54,672 nucleotides of DNA, taken from positions 1 through 54,672 of the forward strand of contig JABANP010000359.1 in NCBI GenBank assembly GCA_013115135.1. The letters run 5' to 3'. The position numbers and the translations under genes are program-made. The number at the start of each line of letters is the position of its first letter. The first letter of the stretch is position 1. The notes under the pieces are model-generated. The model made no database searches. It was not told where the DNA came from and worked only from the letters and a program-made list of their open reading frames with translations. Source of the DNA: Perkinsus olseni. Lineage: Eukaryota; Perkinsozoa; Perkinsida; Perkinsidae. This document shows, in pieces, positions 27,556-39,032 of this stretch.

Positions 27556-30515
27556 GGCAGATGATCTACTGCAGACCGTACAAACCTCAACCCTGACCGA
27601 CTACATCTAAGGATAAGTTGACTGATTCTGAAGCTTGCTCCCAACAACAAGCTCGACGAGGTCGGCAAGCCGGGCAGGTTTGCTCGCCGCTGACCTGCCA
27701 GCGCAGGTGACGCGCCAGCGGTGCGGAAAACAGCATAGTCTATTGGCGCTGAAGCCGGCGGCCACCCTTGTCAAGGGTCCCTTGAGCAGAAGGGCGCGAG
27801 TTACTCTACCCTGTAATACATGGCATGTACTGCTCCGAGCAGTCTGCTTGATGTATTGCAGAACATTTCGGTCGACGCTTCACTGCTGGCGTCTACGTAC
27901 TGTTCATGTTACGTACCTCACCAGGATGATTCGTATGTACTAAGCGAATGTAAATTTGAGATGGCCGTAGATGGCCGAGTATCTATCATATTCGGGCTGT
28001 TCAGTGAAAGACCAATGAACCAGTCCTAGGATCGATCTTGTGGATCGATTTCGAAGATCGATACCGAAAACGTGCTCACGGAACTCGGTCCTGAAACTTT
28101 TCAGGACTGATCCCGGGATGGATCCCAAACACTGTTTATAAAAAACGATCTTGAAACCTTATCCTAGGATCAATCCATCGGAGGAAAAGCGCATTGGGTT
28201 TTTCCGTAGGTGAAACATCAGTCGGAGAGTCTTCTCCCTGATACTGACCCTATAGCTTAGAAGCTTTTCCCAAGGAAGGACTGTAAGTTCCTTAAGGAAG
28301 GAGTTCCTCCTTATAACCTAGGAGGGCCTCCTAAGGAGGCTTAGGAGCGTGAGGTCCTTAGCCTCTTTCCTTGAAGTAAGGACTCAAGGTCCTTACGTTA
28401 CGTAACTTACGTAAGGTCCTTAAGCAAGGAAGCTAAAGAGCCGCTACTTATAACATTTAGGAGCCGCTCTTTAAGCCCAGCTTGCCCCCGGTTGACGAGC
28501 TCCTTGAGTGAGAAAATTTAGAATTGACAACCCCGAGGATCGATCCGGCCCCTCTCGATAGCAAGCGCGACATAATGACCACGCCGCCAAGCATCAAGAA
28601 ACCCTCGGTGTAACCAAATTCGGGTGTCCGGGGGTTCGGGTTGGCCTAATCGGCCAGGCCCATGGCATTCGGCGTCAAGTGATCGTTCTCCTCACCAGAG
28701 TCATTAGCCCCCCCACTTTCCCTGCTCAGCGCTGCTGCACTTCGAGGTTTTCACGCTACTCTGTGTGCAGCCCTTCAATGAGACTCTGCCAGGAATTGAT
28801 CTTGGATTGCCCGATTGATGGTCAAGCACACTGCAAGTTGCGCTGACTCTCCTGGCTTGTGCTGTGTGAAGCGTAAGTAACAAAATTTCTGCTGTATACC
28901 GCTTCCGAAGAGTCTTGCTCCCGACTCCGGGGTCGGACTCCCGCTACTTGAGCCTTACGTGCTTTTTGTGGTGTTCGATCGTCGCGGCAGAAGCCAACTT
29001 GACATTTCTGAAGCTCAGTCACCGGGCTTGAGCTTCAGGGACATTCGTAGGATTTTCCGAGATCGTGCGGACTGACTATAGAACATCCCATAAAAACGCT
29101 AAGTCCAGAATAGATGATCTCACTTCCCCCATCGCTCCGCTCATCTTCGGTAAAGAACGGCTCCTTGGGCTCCTTGGGGAGTACCTTGAAGGAAGGAGTT
29201 CCTTACGCTACTCAAAATGAAAAGTTATAATGAGTTGCCCCTCAAGGAAGGAGCAGCAAGGACTCCTTCCTTTGAGGTACCCCTTGAGGAGCAACTTCTA
29301 AGTTATAGGGCCACTGCCGATTGGGTCAGTGGCAGCTCGGACGAAAACGGCTTGGCGACCTGGACCGATTCAGACATGACCGCCTGAGACAGTGATGCTT
29401 CGCTCGCAACTACAACTGTGCCAACTGGGACAGTTGCTTTGCACTCAGTAGCCCGATGCATATTCCTTGAGAGAAGAGAAACTTCACCGAACCAGGCGCA
29501 CCGACAGAAAACCAATATTCTGATTTAACTCCACAGGTAAAGGCTCAGGTGATGAAGAGTTTTTTTTCGTTTTTTTGCTTCCGGCCAGGTGTGATCATCC
29601 GATCAGTATCAGGGCTGTAGTCCAGCCGACCACAGGTGACCTGTGGTCGGCTGGACCTGTGACAGGTCGCATTGACCGTTGTGGTCACCGACGGTTAGTC
29701 CGGTTTTTGCCAACCCTGTCGTGGGACAGTGTTGCCCGGGCCACCTGCCTTGCGGCGGGGGTAATTGGACTGCAGGCCCGCTTGTCGCACCGAGGTTCTC
29801 CCACCAAGCACCGAACCTGGAGAAACGTGAAGAGCACAATGTACTCAGTACATAGATGGCCTGAAACGCACAAGTCTGGCAGTGCAAGTATTAGTATTGA
29901 ATATACTCGACTTTTTTCAGACGCGCCTCCACCCGATATCTGCACTCGCATTCGGCCCCACTTCTCCCTTGGCGTAAACGACTCGGTCGATGTACGCGAC
30001 GAAATCCATCGGCTCCCCGACCGACGATATGACCTTGATGAGATGCCTAGCCGTGCTGGAGCTATATCGCTGCTACACGAGCAGAAGCTTCCTGGTGCGT
30101 TTACTGCTAGCCGGAGACGACGGGTCAGCGATACCAGTGGTCGATTTATCGGCCGTCGATATAAGCAGAAAGCCAATATCAGACGAACGGAGCCAATGGG
30201 AGAAACCCAGCAGGGAATGCTGGCACAATGCCACTCGGGATCGGTATGTTGAGGAACGAACGAGCGAGAGCGAGTATCGCAAACGCCGCGGATCAGTGAT
30301 ATACTGAGGCCTGGATCGACCTCATCTCGAATGCACAAATCCAATGACTCAAGCAATGCCATTCCTGCAATGGTAGCAGTTGAAATAATTGACCCATGGG
30401 CGCTAGCGGGAAATCGACATTGAGTTAGATGCCGCTAGCGGGGTCATTCAAGTGACGACTCGTCACTGAATGACCCCACGTCACTGTCTATTGAATAGGT
30501 TGACTTCTACCCAGG
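27556..30515. other. Non-coding stretch with self-complementary AAGGAAGGAGTTCC arrays
   Basis: No convincing gene. At 28260-28440 and 29160-29300 the sequence is built from AAGGAAGGAG and its complement CTCCTTCCTT in both orientations, giving extensive potential fold-back. Around 28025-28145 GATCGAT words recur. Overlapping frames on both strands at 29575-30362 look like chance: they share the same DNA and show no family features. An 18 + 1 + 18 palindrome sits at 29620-29656 and an imperfect one at 30440-30477. Confidence 0.5.
29620..29656. repeat. Perfect palindrome, 18 + 1 + 18
   Basis: GTCCAGCCGACCACAGGT, one G (29638), then the exact reverse complement. Confidence 0.95.
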
Positions 30516-30742
30516 GCAACCCCCTGAGGCAGGCGGTTATCTATAGTGACAGTCAGGCTGCCATACGAGCAGTGACCGGTCAATGTAAGCTCGAGAGTAC
30601 ATCGGTAAGGAATGCCCGCAGGGCTGTCGAACGCGCTGCTGTGTCGTGCGATCTGGTCGTTCAGTGGACAAGAGCTCATACGGGTATCAGCGGTAATGAA
30701 ATTGCAGACACCCTGGCAAGATTAGGCGGAAAGAGAAAGGAT
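30516..30742 (+). pseudogene. LINE-type RNase H relic
   Basis: A fragment of about 75 codons of RNase H as found at the C-terminus of non-LTR retrotransposon RTs. The catalytic Asp lies in VIYSDSQAAIRAV, and the C-terminal box reads VVQWTRAHTGISGNEIADTL with its His and Asp. The upstream RT and endonuclease are absent, so it is a truncated relic. The frame runs on to 30958, but the codons after about 30742 belong to the tandemly duplicated unit that begins at 30779. The fragment lies just outside the left end of the first unit and is missing from the second. Confidence 0.75.
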
Positions 30743-30913
30743 ATAGCAGATGGTGGCATTCCAGACAGGGTTACCCTGTCTCAAAGCCCGAGCGCCCCGA
30801 TTGTGGAATCCACGACGTGGATATATAACGCCCGGCTTCTTGACCGTTGTTGGGAGAAAGCTCCGGAACCAGTCAATTCGTTGTCGGACAGGGTTGAAGT
30901 TTGTACGATCTGC

Positions 30914-31268
30914 CGGGGACACCCGAGAGACATCCCTCGGCGACTGTCCCTCGTGTGACACAGGCTGTGTTGTCTCCCTCATAATGACGTACTTCGAATG
31001 TAGTACGATATTCTTGGTCTCCCTCAACTGAATAGAAGTCAGGAACTTCAAGGGTGTGCAGTACTCCTGGTGGTATCAATGATACCACCAGGAGTACTGC
31101 ACACCGTATCATGAACAATGTTCATTGAACATCTCTTACGTCTGGCCTGCAGCTATGACGAAAAAACCGGTCGGCACATCATTTGTCTCATAGCCTCGCT
31201 CCGTCACCGACACGCGTTACATGTGACGTGACACGTCTTGAAGCTGAATAACACACGTCTATCAGCCG
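30914..31268 (+). repeat. Conserved upstream module of the secreted family (unit 1)
   Basis: Two blocks shared with the other copies: GGGACACCCGAGAGACATCC with following bases (30914-30966), and CCGTCACCGACACGCGTTAC with the TGACGTGACACGTC words after it (31202-31268). The second block contains TGACGT-type words that resemble bZIP sites; this is only a resemblance. Confidence 0.6.
31053..31105. repeat. Perfect palindrome, 26 + 1 + 26, only in unit 1
   Basis: The left arm (31053-31078) begins GGTGTGCAGTACTCCTGG, the centre is A (31079) and the right arm (31080-31105) is its exact reverse complement. In unit 2 (about 35733-35757) only a single arm is present, followed directly by TGAACAATG. 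After the palindrome in unit 1, GTATCA is repeated before TGAACAATG. Confidence 0.97.
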
Positions 31269-31371
31269 TCAGATGATCTGACTGAGATCAACTGCACTGC
31301 GACTCACATTGTGATGAACTGGCAGTCACCGCAGCCGTTTCCACTCTCAGCATCCGTTTCCCTCTCGAAGT

Positions 31372-31779
31372 ATGCCAATCATTCTGACGTTGATGCTCGT
31401 GGTTCTAGCGGCTCCTTGGGGCGCTCTGGGCACCAAGTACGGCATTGACTTCGACGACGAGGGCTACCGAGTTGCTTTTGACCATGATGAAACTTCTCGC
31501 GTCGTCGAGGCCAGAATGACGTGCGACGTGCCATACCCATACTACTATTCATACCATGTCACTCTGAATGTCGACGGAGGGGATGGAGGGGAAGGCTGCT
31601 CTCGCTATTATAACGTGACCAATGATGGTGTGAAGTTGCTGCAGCAGGCTAGGGAAGAACTAAAGAAGAACTGTGATCTGACTCTGCCGGAGGGAGCCTT
31701 TACAGATATGTATTTCTTCGACGAGTTCATGATTATCAACCTTGACGACGTAACCAATATAGTTGTGAACCGTGTATAG
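31372..31779 (+). CDS. Secreted 3-cysteine family protein, copy 1
   Basis: A 135-aa protein. MPIILTLMLVVLAAPWGALG is a clear signal peptide, leaving a mature acidic domain of about 115 residues. Landmarks are FDDEGYRVAFDHDE, the first Cys in MTCDVPYPYYY, EGCSRYY with the second Cys, NCDLTLPEGAF with the third, then TDMYFFDEFMI and NLDD. The odd number of cysteines leaves room for a disulphide-linked dimer. It differs from copy 2 at two residues (GG/GW and YN/YY around the second Cys). It lies about 440 bases downstream of the conserved module and is followed by a conserved 3' flank. No known domain is recognised. A secreted or surface-displayed product is inferred from the signal peptide; the function is unknown. 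Confidence 0.8.
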   Translation: MPIILTLMLVVLAAPWGALGTKYGIDFDDEGYRVAFDHDETSRVVEARMTCDVPYPYYYSYHVTLNVDGGDGGEGCSRYYNVTNDGVKLLQQAREELKKNCDLTLPEGAFTDMYFFDEFMIINLDDVTNIVVNRV

Positions 31780-32564
31780 AAATCTCTGCTCCAATGGACA
31801 TCGAAGGTTTCCAGCAGAAATGGGAATATGATCTGCTATTGTGGAGGTTTTATTAGTATCGTCATACTAACTATTATACAGTTGGCTCTTTTTAAAAGCG
31901 ACGATATCAGAGCTACTCATTGCCGTGATGCTATTCAAAGTCTTCACCCGAAGTTCCGTATTGCCTCCAAAGGCCTCAAGTAGAGACGTTTAGTCTATTG
32001 GTATTTTCAGTCGAAACCTTGCCTTTGTAGCAATCTGCTGAGTTGAGTTTGAGTACACTCTGTTGCCTTCGCAACTCCCAATTCTGTTGATCACGGAGGC
32101 ACCTTGACAACCCGGCTTCGGGGTGAGTATTACATTGTTATCCCATGTGATACCTGGTTTACACATGCATACACATGGTCTACACAACCCGGAAATTCCC
32201 GGGTTGGAAGCCCAGAGGTATATCGGTCGTCCTGCTCTCTACTGTGGTATGTCAACGCTACAGAAAGTCTCCAACTGAGCACATCGGCAAGAGTCTAACT
32301 TATCCGGAATCGCCGTTAGACTATAAACTCCCACACACACTCGTCGGACGAGTCTCGACCTGCTCTCTACCTTGGAATGCACCGCGTGAATTCATTTACA
32401 GATCTACCTACGACTCGTCGTATGAACGGGTCTCGTTCAACGGGAGATCAAAAACCAGGCTCAGCAATGCTGAGTCAGCATACCGATGTTTGACACTAAC
32501 GGAGATACACCCATTAATCGCGAAATAGCTTTAACCACGAAATGATAATCGCGAGAACCGCGAA
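31780..32564. other. 3' flank of copy 1
   Basis: No gene. This is shared with unit 2 and contains GCCTCAAGTAGAGACGT with a weaker homologue near 41310, so it is part of the ancestral duplicated cassette. Confidence 0.5.
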
Positions 32565-32720
32565 GTGGTATTCGAATTCATCACAGCCTCTTATAGCGAT
32601 GTTAAAAATCGATTTCTCTGCGAAAACCTGTCTCTGAACGCGGAAGTCTTCCACGAGATGTATCTCTTCAGCGGCTTCTTCGTCATCAACCTTGATCATG
32701 AATCCCAAAAATACTCAAAC
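32565..32720 (+). pseudogene. 3' fragment of a secreted-family paralogue (unit 1)
   Basis: About 50 codons ending the family domain: CENLSLNAEVFHEMYLFSG, then FFVINLDHES. It aligns with the C-terminus of the gene at 39907 (CGLSLHEEAFHDYFQFSG, FVVINIDQS). It lacks the signal peptide, the N-terminal half and a conserved stop, so it is a relic. The same fragment is present in unit 2. Confidence 0.65.
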
Positions 32721-35259
32721 CTATTAAGTAGTTTTCAGGTTTTATGCCTGATATTGTTCCGCCATTGGTACCACCATTGCCGCACTTATCAAAGTCATGT
32801 TCGTTAAGAACAGTTCGTATTTGCTGTTATGTTCTTGCCTTCATTGCTGTGATTTTTTGCCGTGGGCACTGTATAGCGGAACTCCGTAGTGCTATGTTTC
32901 TATAGGTCATCAACTTGATCTATTCCACCATAGCTATTTTGTTGCGGTGTACGCAAGTACAATTCTGCCTCTCGGCTCACTCTGTGCTGTTGTGTTAAGC
33001 ACATTGTGAAGGGCGTCTGCAGCATCTGGTGCCCAGACCCAGGACTTCAAGAAGAACGAGATGCCCTTCAAGCTTGAGAGCGTGCTCGAAAGAGTGAGCT
33101 CAGAAGGAAGAGTGGCGGACCTCGGAGGGAGTCCCTCCCGCCTTACCTCGACTGTGTGCGACACGATGGAGCAATAATCCAACCTGAGACCAGTTTTACT
33201 CCCGGAGGCAATCGATCTCGAATCAGCGTTTCCATGCAGCTGGTCAACCGTACCTCCAGTGCACTCCGACTGTGGAAGCAATCTCTAAGCGCTGGCCCTG
33301 TGCCGCCGCTGGGCAGAGTCTCCCAGCCGCCTAGATTCTCACTTACTCACTTACTCCGTACTTACCTTGATTTACTGGTTCCTCTTACCTCATTTTTGTG
33401 GTTTTATCTACTTCTCTCCCGCATGACTACTGTCCCCTTTAGTTCTGGGTTGAACCAGCAGGGTTCGACGTGGGTCAAAGCTTTGCCGTAGAAGCAAGAC
33501 CTAGAAGGCGCCCAGTGGGCGCCGCCCACCTCTTGTACCCGGATACAACACAAGCTATGGGACAGACCGCTGCGCCAGCAAGGTAGAAAACTGTCTTAAA
33601 TCAGCTACTTAGCCTTTGAATTGTGGTTTTCATTTTATGCGTGAGAGAATTGAACCCACTCACCCACAACCGGGTCACCTAGATCGCTCACCCACAAATG
33701 GTTCGGCCTGGTCAGAACTGTCACAGTTCTCTAGTCGAGAACTGTCGTTCGCTTGCCCACCAATTCGCAGTGGCGGTCAGTGACAGCCTGTCACAGTTCT
33801 GGCACCTGAGCTGTCGTCCCTGTTCTGGTCGACCTGTTTGACACGGCTGTCGGCTGCTCTGAGATACCTCACGAGTGGCACTCCGCCGGTCAGTGCTCAT
33901 TGCACTGTTCGGGTTTCGGAAAAACCTCCTCCCAGTCCCCCGCGGTTTCATTTCCGTTGATAGTCAACGATGATGGTAATATCTTAGTTTCAGGAGCGAT
34001 GTTTTCCCGTGAAGGAGAACAAAGCGCCGTTCAAGATTTCCCGGAAAAAATTGTGAACCGCTGTTAACGCTAATAAGTCTCGACGTGAACACTGTGCTCT
34101 TCGTAGCCGGCATGATGTAGGCTATAACACAGTGCTAAGTTCTGAGAGCTCACACCGAGGTTTGAAGGCATCCACCAGAATTCTCACTGCTCTCCGAAGA
34201 CGAACAGGGGTGGACATTCCGGAGGACGGAAGCACCAGAAAGGCTGACAAACGTGTTCGTCTGTTTTGATGTTTGTCTCCCTTCTCACGAAGGAGACAAA
34301 CATCCCAGATGGCGATCCCCCGAACAACCACGAAGGGAGGGTCGAGTAGGGCCAAGAAAACACTAAGGACCTAGAGTCCCCGGAAGCCTTTCGCGTAGAC
34401 CGGCCAGTGGCCGGTCCCCAACTGAACGTTTGACAAGCGTGGGAGGTTGCGGGGGCCCCTCCGATTAACGCTTAACGAATAACCCCCTCGGGGGACTATT
34501 CGCTATTGCTCTGTTGCTGGTTTCAGCGTGGTATGCCGCGTCCAAAATTTGGACTCCAGATGGTCTCATTTCACACGTGTAGTGACAAACGCGTGTTTCT
34601 TACGCCATGACGCGCTATAACGCGTTTCGAAATGAGTTCCGACCTCAGTGTAGAACACGTTTCACACCAGCCTTATCACGCGGAGTGACATGAGTACACA
34701 ACTCATCGTGTTCTTCGCGTGAAACTCTTCTACGCGTTTTGCCGGTGAAACTCCATTTTTGCATCCAATTACAGAATCGTGAAATGGCTCCCTTCATAGA
34801 ATCCTCTTTGAATAATCCAGGATTATTAATCCTGTAAAACCTCTGAACCTCTAACCTCTGGGGATTTGGAGTCGGCGCGGTGGCCGCGACGAACCTGAAG
34901 GCAGTAAGGGACCCTCAGTGAGGGCAGCAAGGGGTCAACGACTACCCTCCCTGCTGCCTGACGCCTGCGGTTCCCGCGTTTGGCTGCGCACAGCGGGTAT
35001 ATGACGTGATGCGTGTAGCGGCCAGCCCCATTATTCTCCATCCCTCCACTCCCGGGGCGGAGCTTCCGTCGCGGAAGTATCAGACTGTCTGATTCAGACG
35101 CGAGTTGGTCTGACCTGCTTAGTCGACAAAGCGTTATTGTGACAATAACGAGTCGTTATTATCTGACAATACTATTATCAGTCGTTATTACCGACTGACA
35201 ATAATATTGTCAGTCGGGCTGACCGAGCCGGCAGTTTGTGCGTCAGGAACTCGGGAACT
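32721..35259. other. Rest of unit 1 and spacer
   Basis: No supported gene. The spacer between the units (34379-35456) has CGCGTTTC/GTGAAAC-type words in both orientations (34550-34750). It also has AT-rich palindromes at 35132-35150 (9 + 1 + 9) and 35191-35217 (13 + 1 + 13). Confidence 0.5.
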
Positions 35260-35400
35260 CTTTATTTCGGAGTTACTCTTGAACACGATGGAACTTCTCA
35301 CGACGTCGAGGCCAGAATAAGCTGCTATGTGCCGCATAGATCCTTCTACACAATGTGTATGTTAACCGTTGAGAACTCGAGTCAATGGTTCAATCTGCCA
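35260..35400 (+). pseudogene. N-terminal domain fragment of a secreted-family paralogue
   Basis: In frame this reads LYFGVTLEHDGTSHDVEARI followed by SCYVPHRSF, matching YRVAFDHDETSRVVEARMTC in the intact copies. The signal peptide and the C-terminal half are absent. It directly precedes the left end of tandem unit 2, so another family copy stood here before the duplication or was broken by it. Confidence 0.6.
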
Positions 35401-36018
35401 ATAATAACACCGATAAAGTCATCAACTAGCGCCCTACTAGTCGTCCTTGAGAATCTCAAAGCCCAAGCGCCCCGAGTGTGGAATCCACAACGTGGATATA
35501 TAACGCCCGGCTTCTTGACCGTTGTTGGGAGCAAGCTCCGGAACCAGCCAATTCGTTGTCGGACAGGGTTGAAGTTTGTACGATCTGCCGGGGACACCCG
35601 AGAGACATCCCTCGGCGACTGTCCCTCGTGTGACACAGGCTGTGTTGTCTCCCTCATAATGACGTACTTCGAATGTAGTACGATATTCTTGGTCTCCCTC
35701 AACTGAATAGAAGTCAGGAACTTCAAGGATGCGCAGTACTCCTGGTGGTATCATGAACAATGTTCATTGAACATCTCTTACGTCTGGCTTGCAGCTATGA
35801 CGAAAAAACCGGTCGGCACATCATTTGTCTCATAGCCTCGCTCCGTCACCGACACGCGTTACATGTGACGTGACACGTCTTGAAGCTGAATAACACACGT
35901 CTATCAGCCATCAGATCATCTGCACTGACCTGGCGCCCACATTGTGAATCACAATTTGTGATGAACTGGCAGTCACCGCAGCCGTTTCCACTCTCAGCAT
36001 CCGTTCCCCTCTCGAAGT

Positions 36019-36426
36019 ATGCCAATCATTCTGACGTTGATGCTCGTGGTTCTAGCGGCTCCTTGGGGCGCTCTGGGCACCAAGTACGGCATTGACTTCG
36101 ACGACGAGGGCTACCGAGTTGCTTTTGACCATGATGAAACTTCTCGCGTCGTCGAGGCCAGAATGACGTGCGACGTGCCATACCCATACTACTATTCATA
36201 CCATGTCACTCTGAATGTCGACGGAGGGGATGGATGGGAAGGCTGCTCTCGCTATTATTACGTGACCAATGACGGTGTGAAGTTGCTGCAGCAGGCTAGG
36301 GAAGAACTAAAGAAGAACTGTGATCTGACTCTGCCGGAGGGAGCCTTTACAGATATGTATTTCTTCGACGAGTTCATGATTATCAACCTTGACGACGTAA
36401 CCAATATAGTTGTGAACCGTGTATAG
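36019..36426 (+). CDS. Secreted 3-cysteine family protein, copy 2
   Basis: 135 aa, nearly identical to copy 1 at 31372, with the same signal peptide, three cysteines and DMYFFDEFM ending. Only two residues differ. The upstream module lies at 35590-35642 and 35843-35909. The near-identity of the coding region, next to many insertions and deletions in the flanks, suggests either a recent duplication or coding-region conservation. The function is unknown. Confidence 0.8.
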   Translation: MPIILTLMLVVLAAPWGALGTKYGIDFDDEGYRVAFDHDETSRVVEARMTCDVPYPYYYSYHVTLNVDGGDGWEGCSRYYYVTNDGVKLLQQAREELKKNCDLTLPEGAFTDMYFFDEFMIINLDDVTNIVVNRV

Positions 36427-37252
36427 AAATCTCTGCTCCAATGGACATCGAAGGTTTTCCAGCAGAAATGGGAATATGATCTGCTATTGCCACAATAGTA
36501 TTGTGGGGGTTTTATTAGTATCGTCATACTAACTATTATACAGTTGGCTCTTTTTAAAAGCTACGATATCCGATATCGTCGCTGATATCGGATATCAGAG
36601 CTACTCATTGCCGTGATGCTATTCAAAGTCTTTTCCCGAAGTTCCGTATTGCCTCCAAAGGCCTCAAGTAGAGACGTTTAGTCTATTGGTATTTTCAGTC
36701 GAAACCTTGCCTTTGTAGCAATCTGCTGAGTTGAGTTTGAGTACACTCTGTTGCCTTTGCAACTCCCAATTCTGTTGATCACGGAGGCACCTCGACAACC
36801 CGGCCTTGGGGTGGGTGTTACATTGTTATCCCATGTGATACCTGGCTTACACACGCATACACATGGTCTACACAACCCGGAAATTTCCGGATTGGAAGCC
36901 CAGAAGTATATCGGTCGTCCTGCTCTCTACCGTGGTATGTCAACGCTACAGAAAGTCTCCAACTGAGCACATCGGCAAGAGTCTAACTTATCCGGAATCG
37001 CCGTTAGACTATAAACTCCCACACACACTCGTCGGACGAGTCTCGACCTGCTCTCTACCTTGGAATGCACCGCGTGAATTCATTTACAGATCTACCTACG
37101 AGTCGTAGGCTACGACTCGTCGTCTGAACGGGTCCCGTTCAACGGGAGATCAAAAACCAGGCTCAGCATATCGATGTTTGACACTAACGGAGATACACCC
37201 ATTAATCGCGAAATAGCTTTAACCACGAAATGATAATCGCGAGAACCGCGAA

Positions 37253-37408
37253 GTGGTGATCGAATGCATCACATCCTGTTTAAGCGATGTTAAAAATCAA
37301 TTTCTCTGCGAAAACCTGTCTCTGAACGCGGAAGCCTTCCACGAGATGTATCTCTTCAGCGGCTTTTTCGTCATCAGCCTTGATCATGAATCCCAAAAAT
37401 ACTCAAAC
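37253..37408 (+). pseudogene. 3' fragment of a secreted-family paralogue (unit 2)
   Basis: The counterpart of 32565-32720: CENLSLNAEAFHEMYLFSG, then FFVISLDHES. It is truncated at the N-terminus in the same place, so the truncation predates the tandem duplication. Confidence 0.65.
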
Positions 37409-38042
37409 CTATTAAGTAGTTTTCAGGTTTTATGCCTGATATTGTTCCGCCATTGGTACCACCATTGCCGTACTTATCAAAGTCATGTTCGTTAAGAACA
37501 GTTCGTATTTGCTGTTATGTTCTTGCCTTCATTGCTGTGATGCCTCTGCCCTGAGTACTGTATAGCGGAACTCCGTAGTGCTGTGCTCCTATAGGTCGCC
37601 AAGTCAAGTCTATTCTACCATAGCTATTTTTTTGCGGTGTACGTAAGTACAATTCTGCCTCTCGGCTTACCCTGTGCTGTTGTGTTAAGCACATAGCCAA
37701 GGGCGTCTGCAGCATCTGGTGCCCAGGCCCAGGACTTCAAGACCAACAAGATGCCCTTCAAGCTTGAGAGCGTGCTCGAAAGAGTGAGCTCAGAAGGAAG
37801 AGTGGCGGACGTTACACTCCCTCCGGAGGGAGTCCCTCCCGCCTCACCTCGACTGTGTGCAACACGATGGAGCAATAATTCAACCTGAGACCAGTTTCAC
37901 TCCCGGAGGTTATCGATATCGCCAAATCAGCGTGTCCATGTACCTGGTCAACCGTACCTCCGGTGTACTCCGACTGTGGAACTTCCGCAGTGGAAGCAAT
38001 CTCTAAGCCTGTGCCGCAGCGGCAGTGCTTCCGCTAGTAGCA

Positions 38043-38083
38043 GCTGGGAGACTCTGTAGCGGCCCGCTACAGAGTCTCCCAGC
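38043..38083. repeat. Perfect palindrome, 20 + 1 + 20, only in unit 2
   Basis: GCTGGGAGACTCTGTAGCGG, centre C (38063), then the exact complement. Unit 1 has only CGCTGGGCAGAGTCTCCCAG at the equivalent place (about 33307-33330). Confidence 0.96.
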
Positions 38084-39032
38084 CGCCTAGGTTCTCACTT
38101 TCTCACCGACTCCGTACTCACCTTGATTCACTGGTTTCTTTTACTTCATTTCTGGGGTTTTATCTGCTTCTCTCCCGCATCAATACTGTCTCCTGTAGGT
38201 CTGGGTTGAATGCGTAGGGTTCGACAGGGGGTAAAACCAAGAGCGAAAGGACGCCCTCCTTCTTTAGCCCGGATACGACACAAGCTGTAGGGCAGGCCGT
38301 TGGGCCCTACAGCAAGCTAGAAAATCGTCATATACCAGCTACTCAGCCTTTGCATTGTGGTTTCTCATTTTATGAGGGAGAAGATACAGCCGTGTAACCT
38401 AGCCTAGGTTGCCGGCCCAGTTCTGGCACCTGAGCTGCCGTCTCTGTTCTGGTCGAACCTGTTTGACACGGCTGTCGGCTGCTCTGAGATGCCTCACAAG
38501 TGGCATTCCGCTGCTCAGTGCTCATTGCACTGTCCGGATCTCGGAAAAGACCTCCTCCCAGTCCCCGCGCGGTTCCGGTTTCATTTCCGTCAAAAGTCAA
38601 CGACGATGGTGATATCTTAGCTTTAGGAGCGATGTTTGTCGTGATTCATTCCCCGACGGTGCATCCCCGTGACGGAGAACAAAGCGCCGTTCAAGATTTC
38701 CCGAAAAAATGTGAATGGCCGGTAACGCTAACCAGCCTAGACGTGATCCCCGTGCTCTTCGTAGCCGACATGATGCGGGCTACAACACAGAGCTCACATC
38801 GAGGCTTGAAGGCATCCACCAGAATTTTCACTGCTCTTCGAAGACAAACAGGGGTGGAGTCCACCCCTCCTTTGGCCACCCGGTGGACATCCCAGGGGAC
38901 CGAGCACCACGCAGGCTGGAGGCCGAATCCTCACGAAGGAGATGAACATCCCAGAGGGCGATACCCCGAACAACCACGAAGGGGGGCTGGGTAGAGCCAA
39001 GAAAACACTAATCTCGGGACCTAGAGTCCACG

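Larger units (their letters stand above)
30779..34378 (+). repeat. Tandem segmental duplication, unit 1 (about 3.6 kb)
   Basis: Near-identical to 35457-39032. It starts with AAAGCCCRAGCGCCCCGA and ends near AAGAAAACACTAAGGACC. It contains the conserved upstream module, one intact secreted-protein gene (31372-31779), a 3' fragment of a second paralogue (32565-32720) and a long flank. The units differ by point changes and by short insertions, many of them palindromic. Limits are by eye, within about 20 bp. Confidence 0.85.
35457..39032 (+). repeat. Tandem segmental duplication, unit 2 (about 3.6 kb)
   Basis: The second copy of 30779-34378. Copy-specific palindromic insertions lie at 36490-36506, 36563-36598, 37098-37120, 38043-38083 and 38850-38868. 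The module, intact gene and paralogue fragment are in the same order as in unit 1. Confidence 0.85.

Noticed and set aside
29575..30362. Two ORFs of 225 codons on opposite strands
   Set aside because: They cover the same DNA, have no domain or signal, and one includes a palindrome arm. Chance open frames.
38500..38994. Plus-strand ORF of 164 codons in unit 2
   Set aside because: The frame is not conserved in unit 1 despite near-identity, so it is not under coding constraint.
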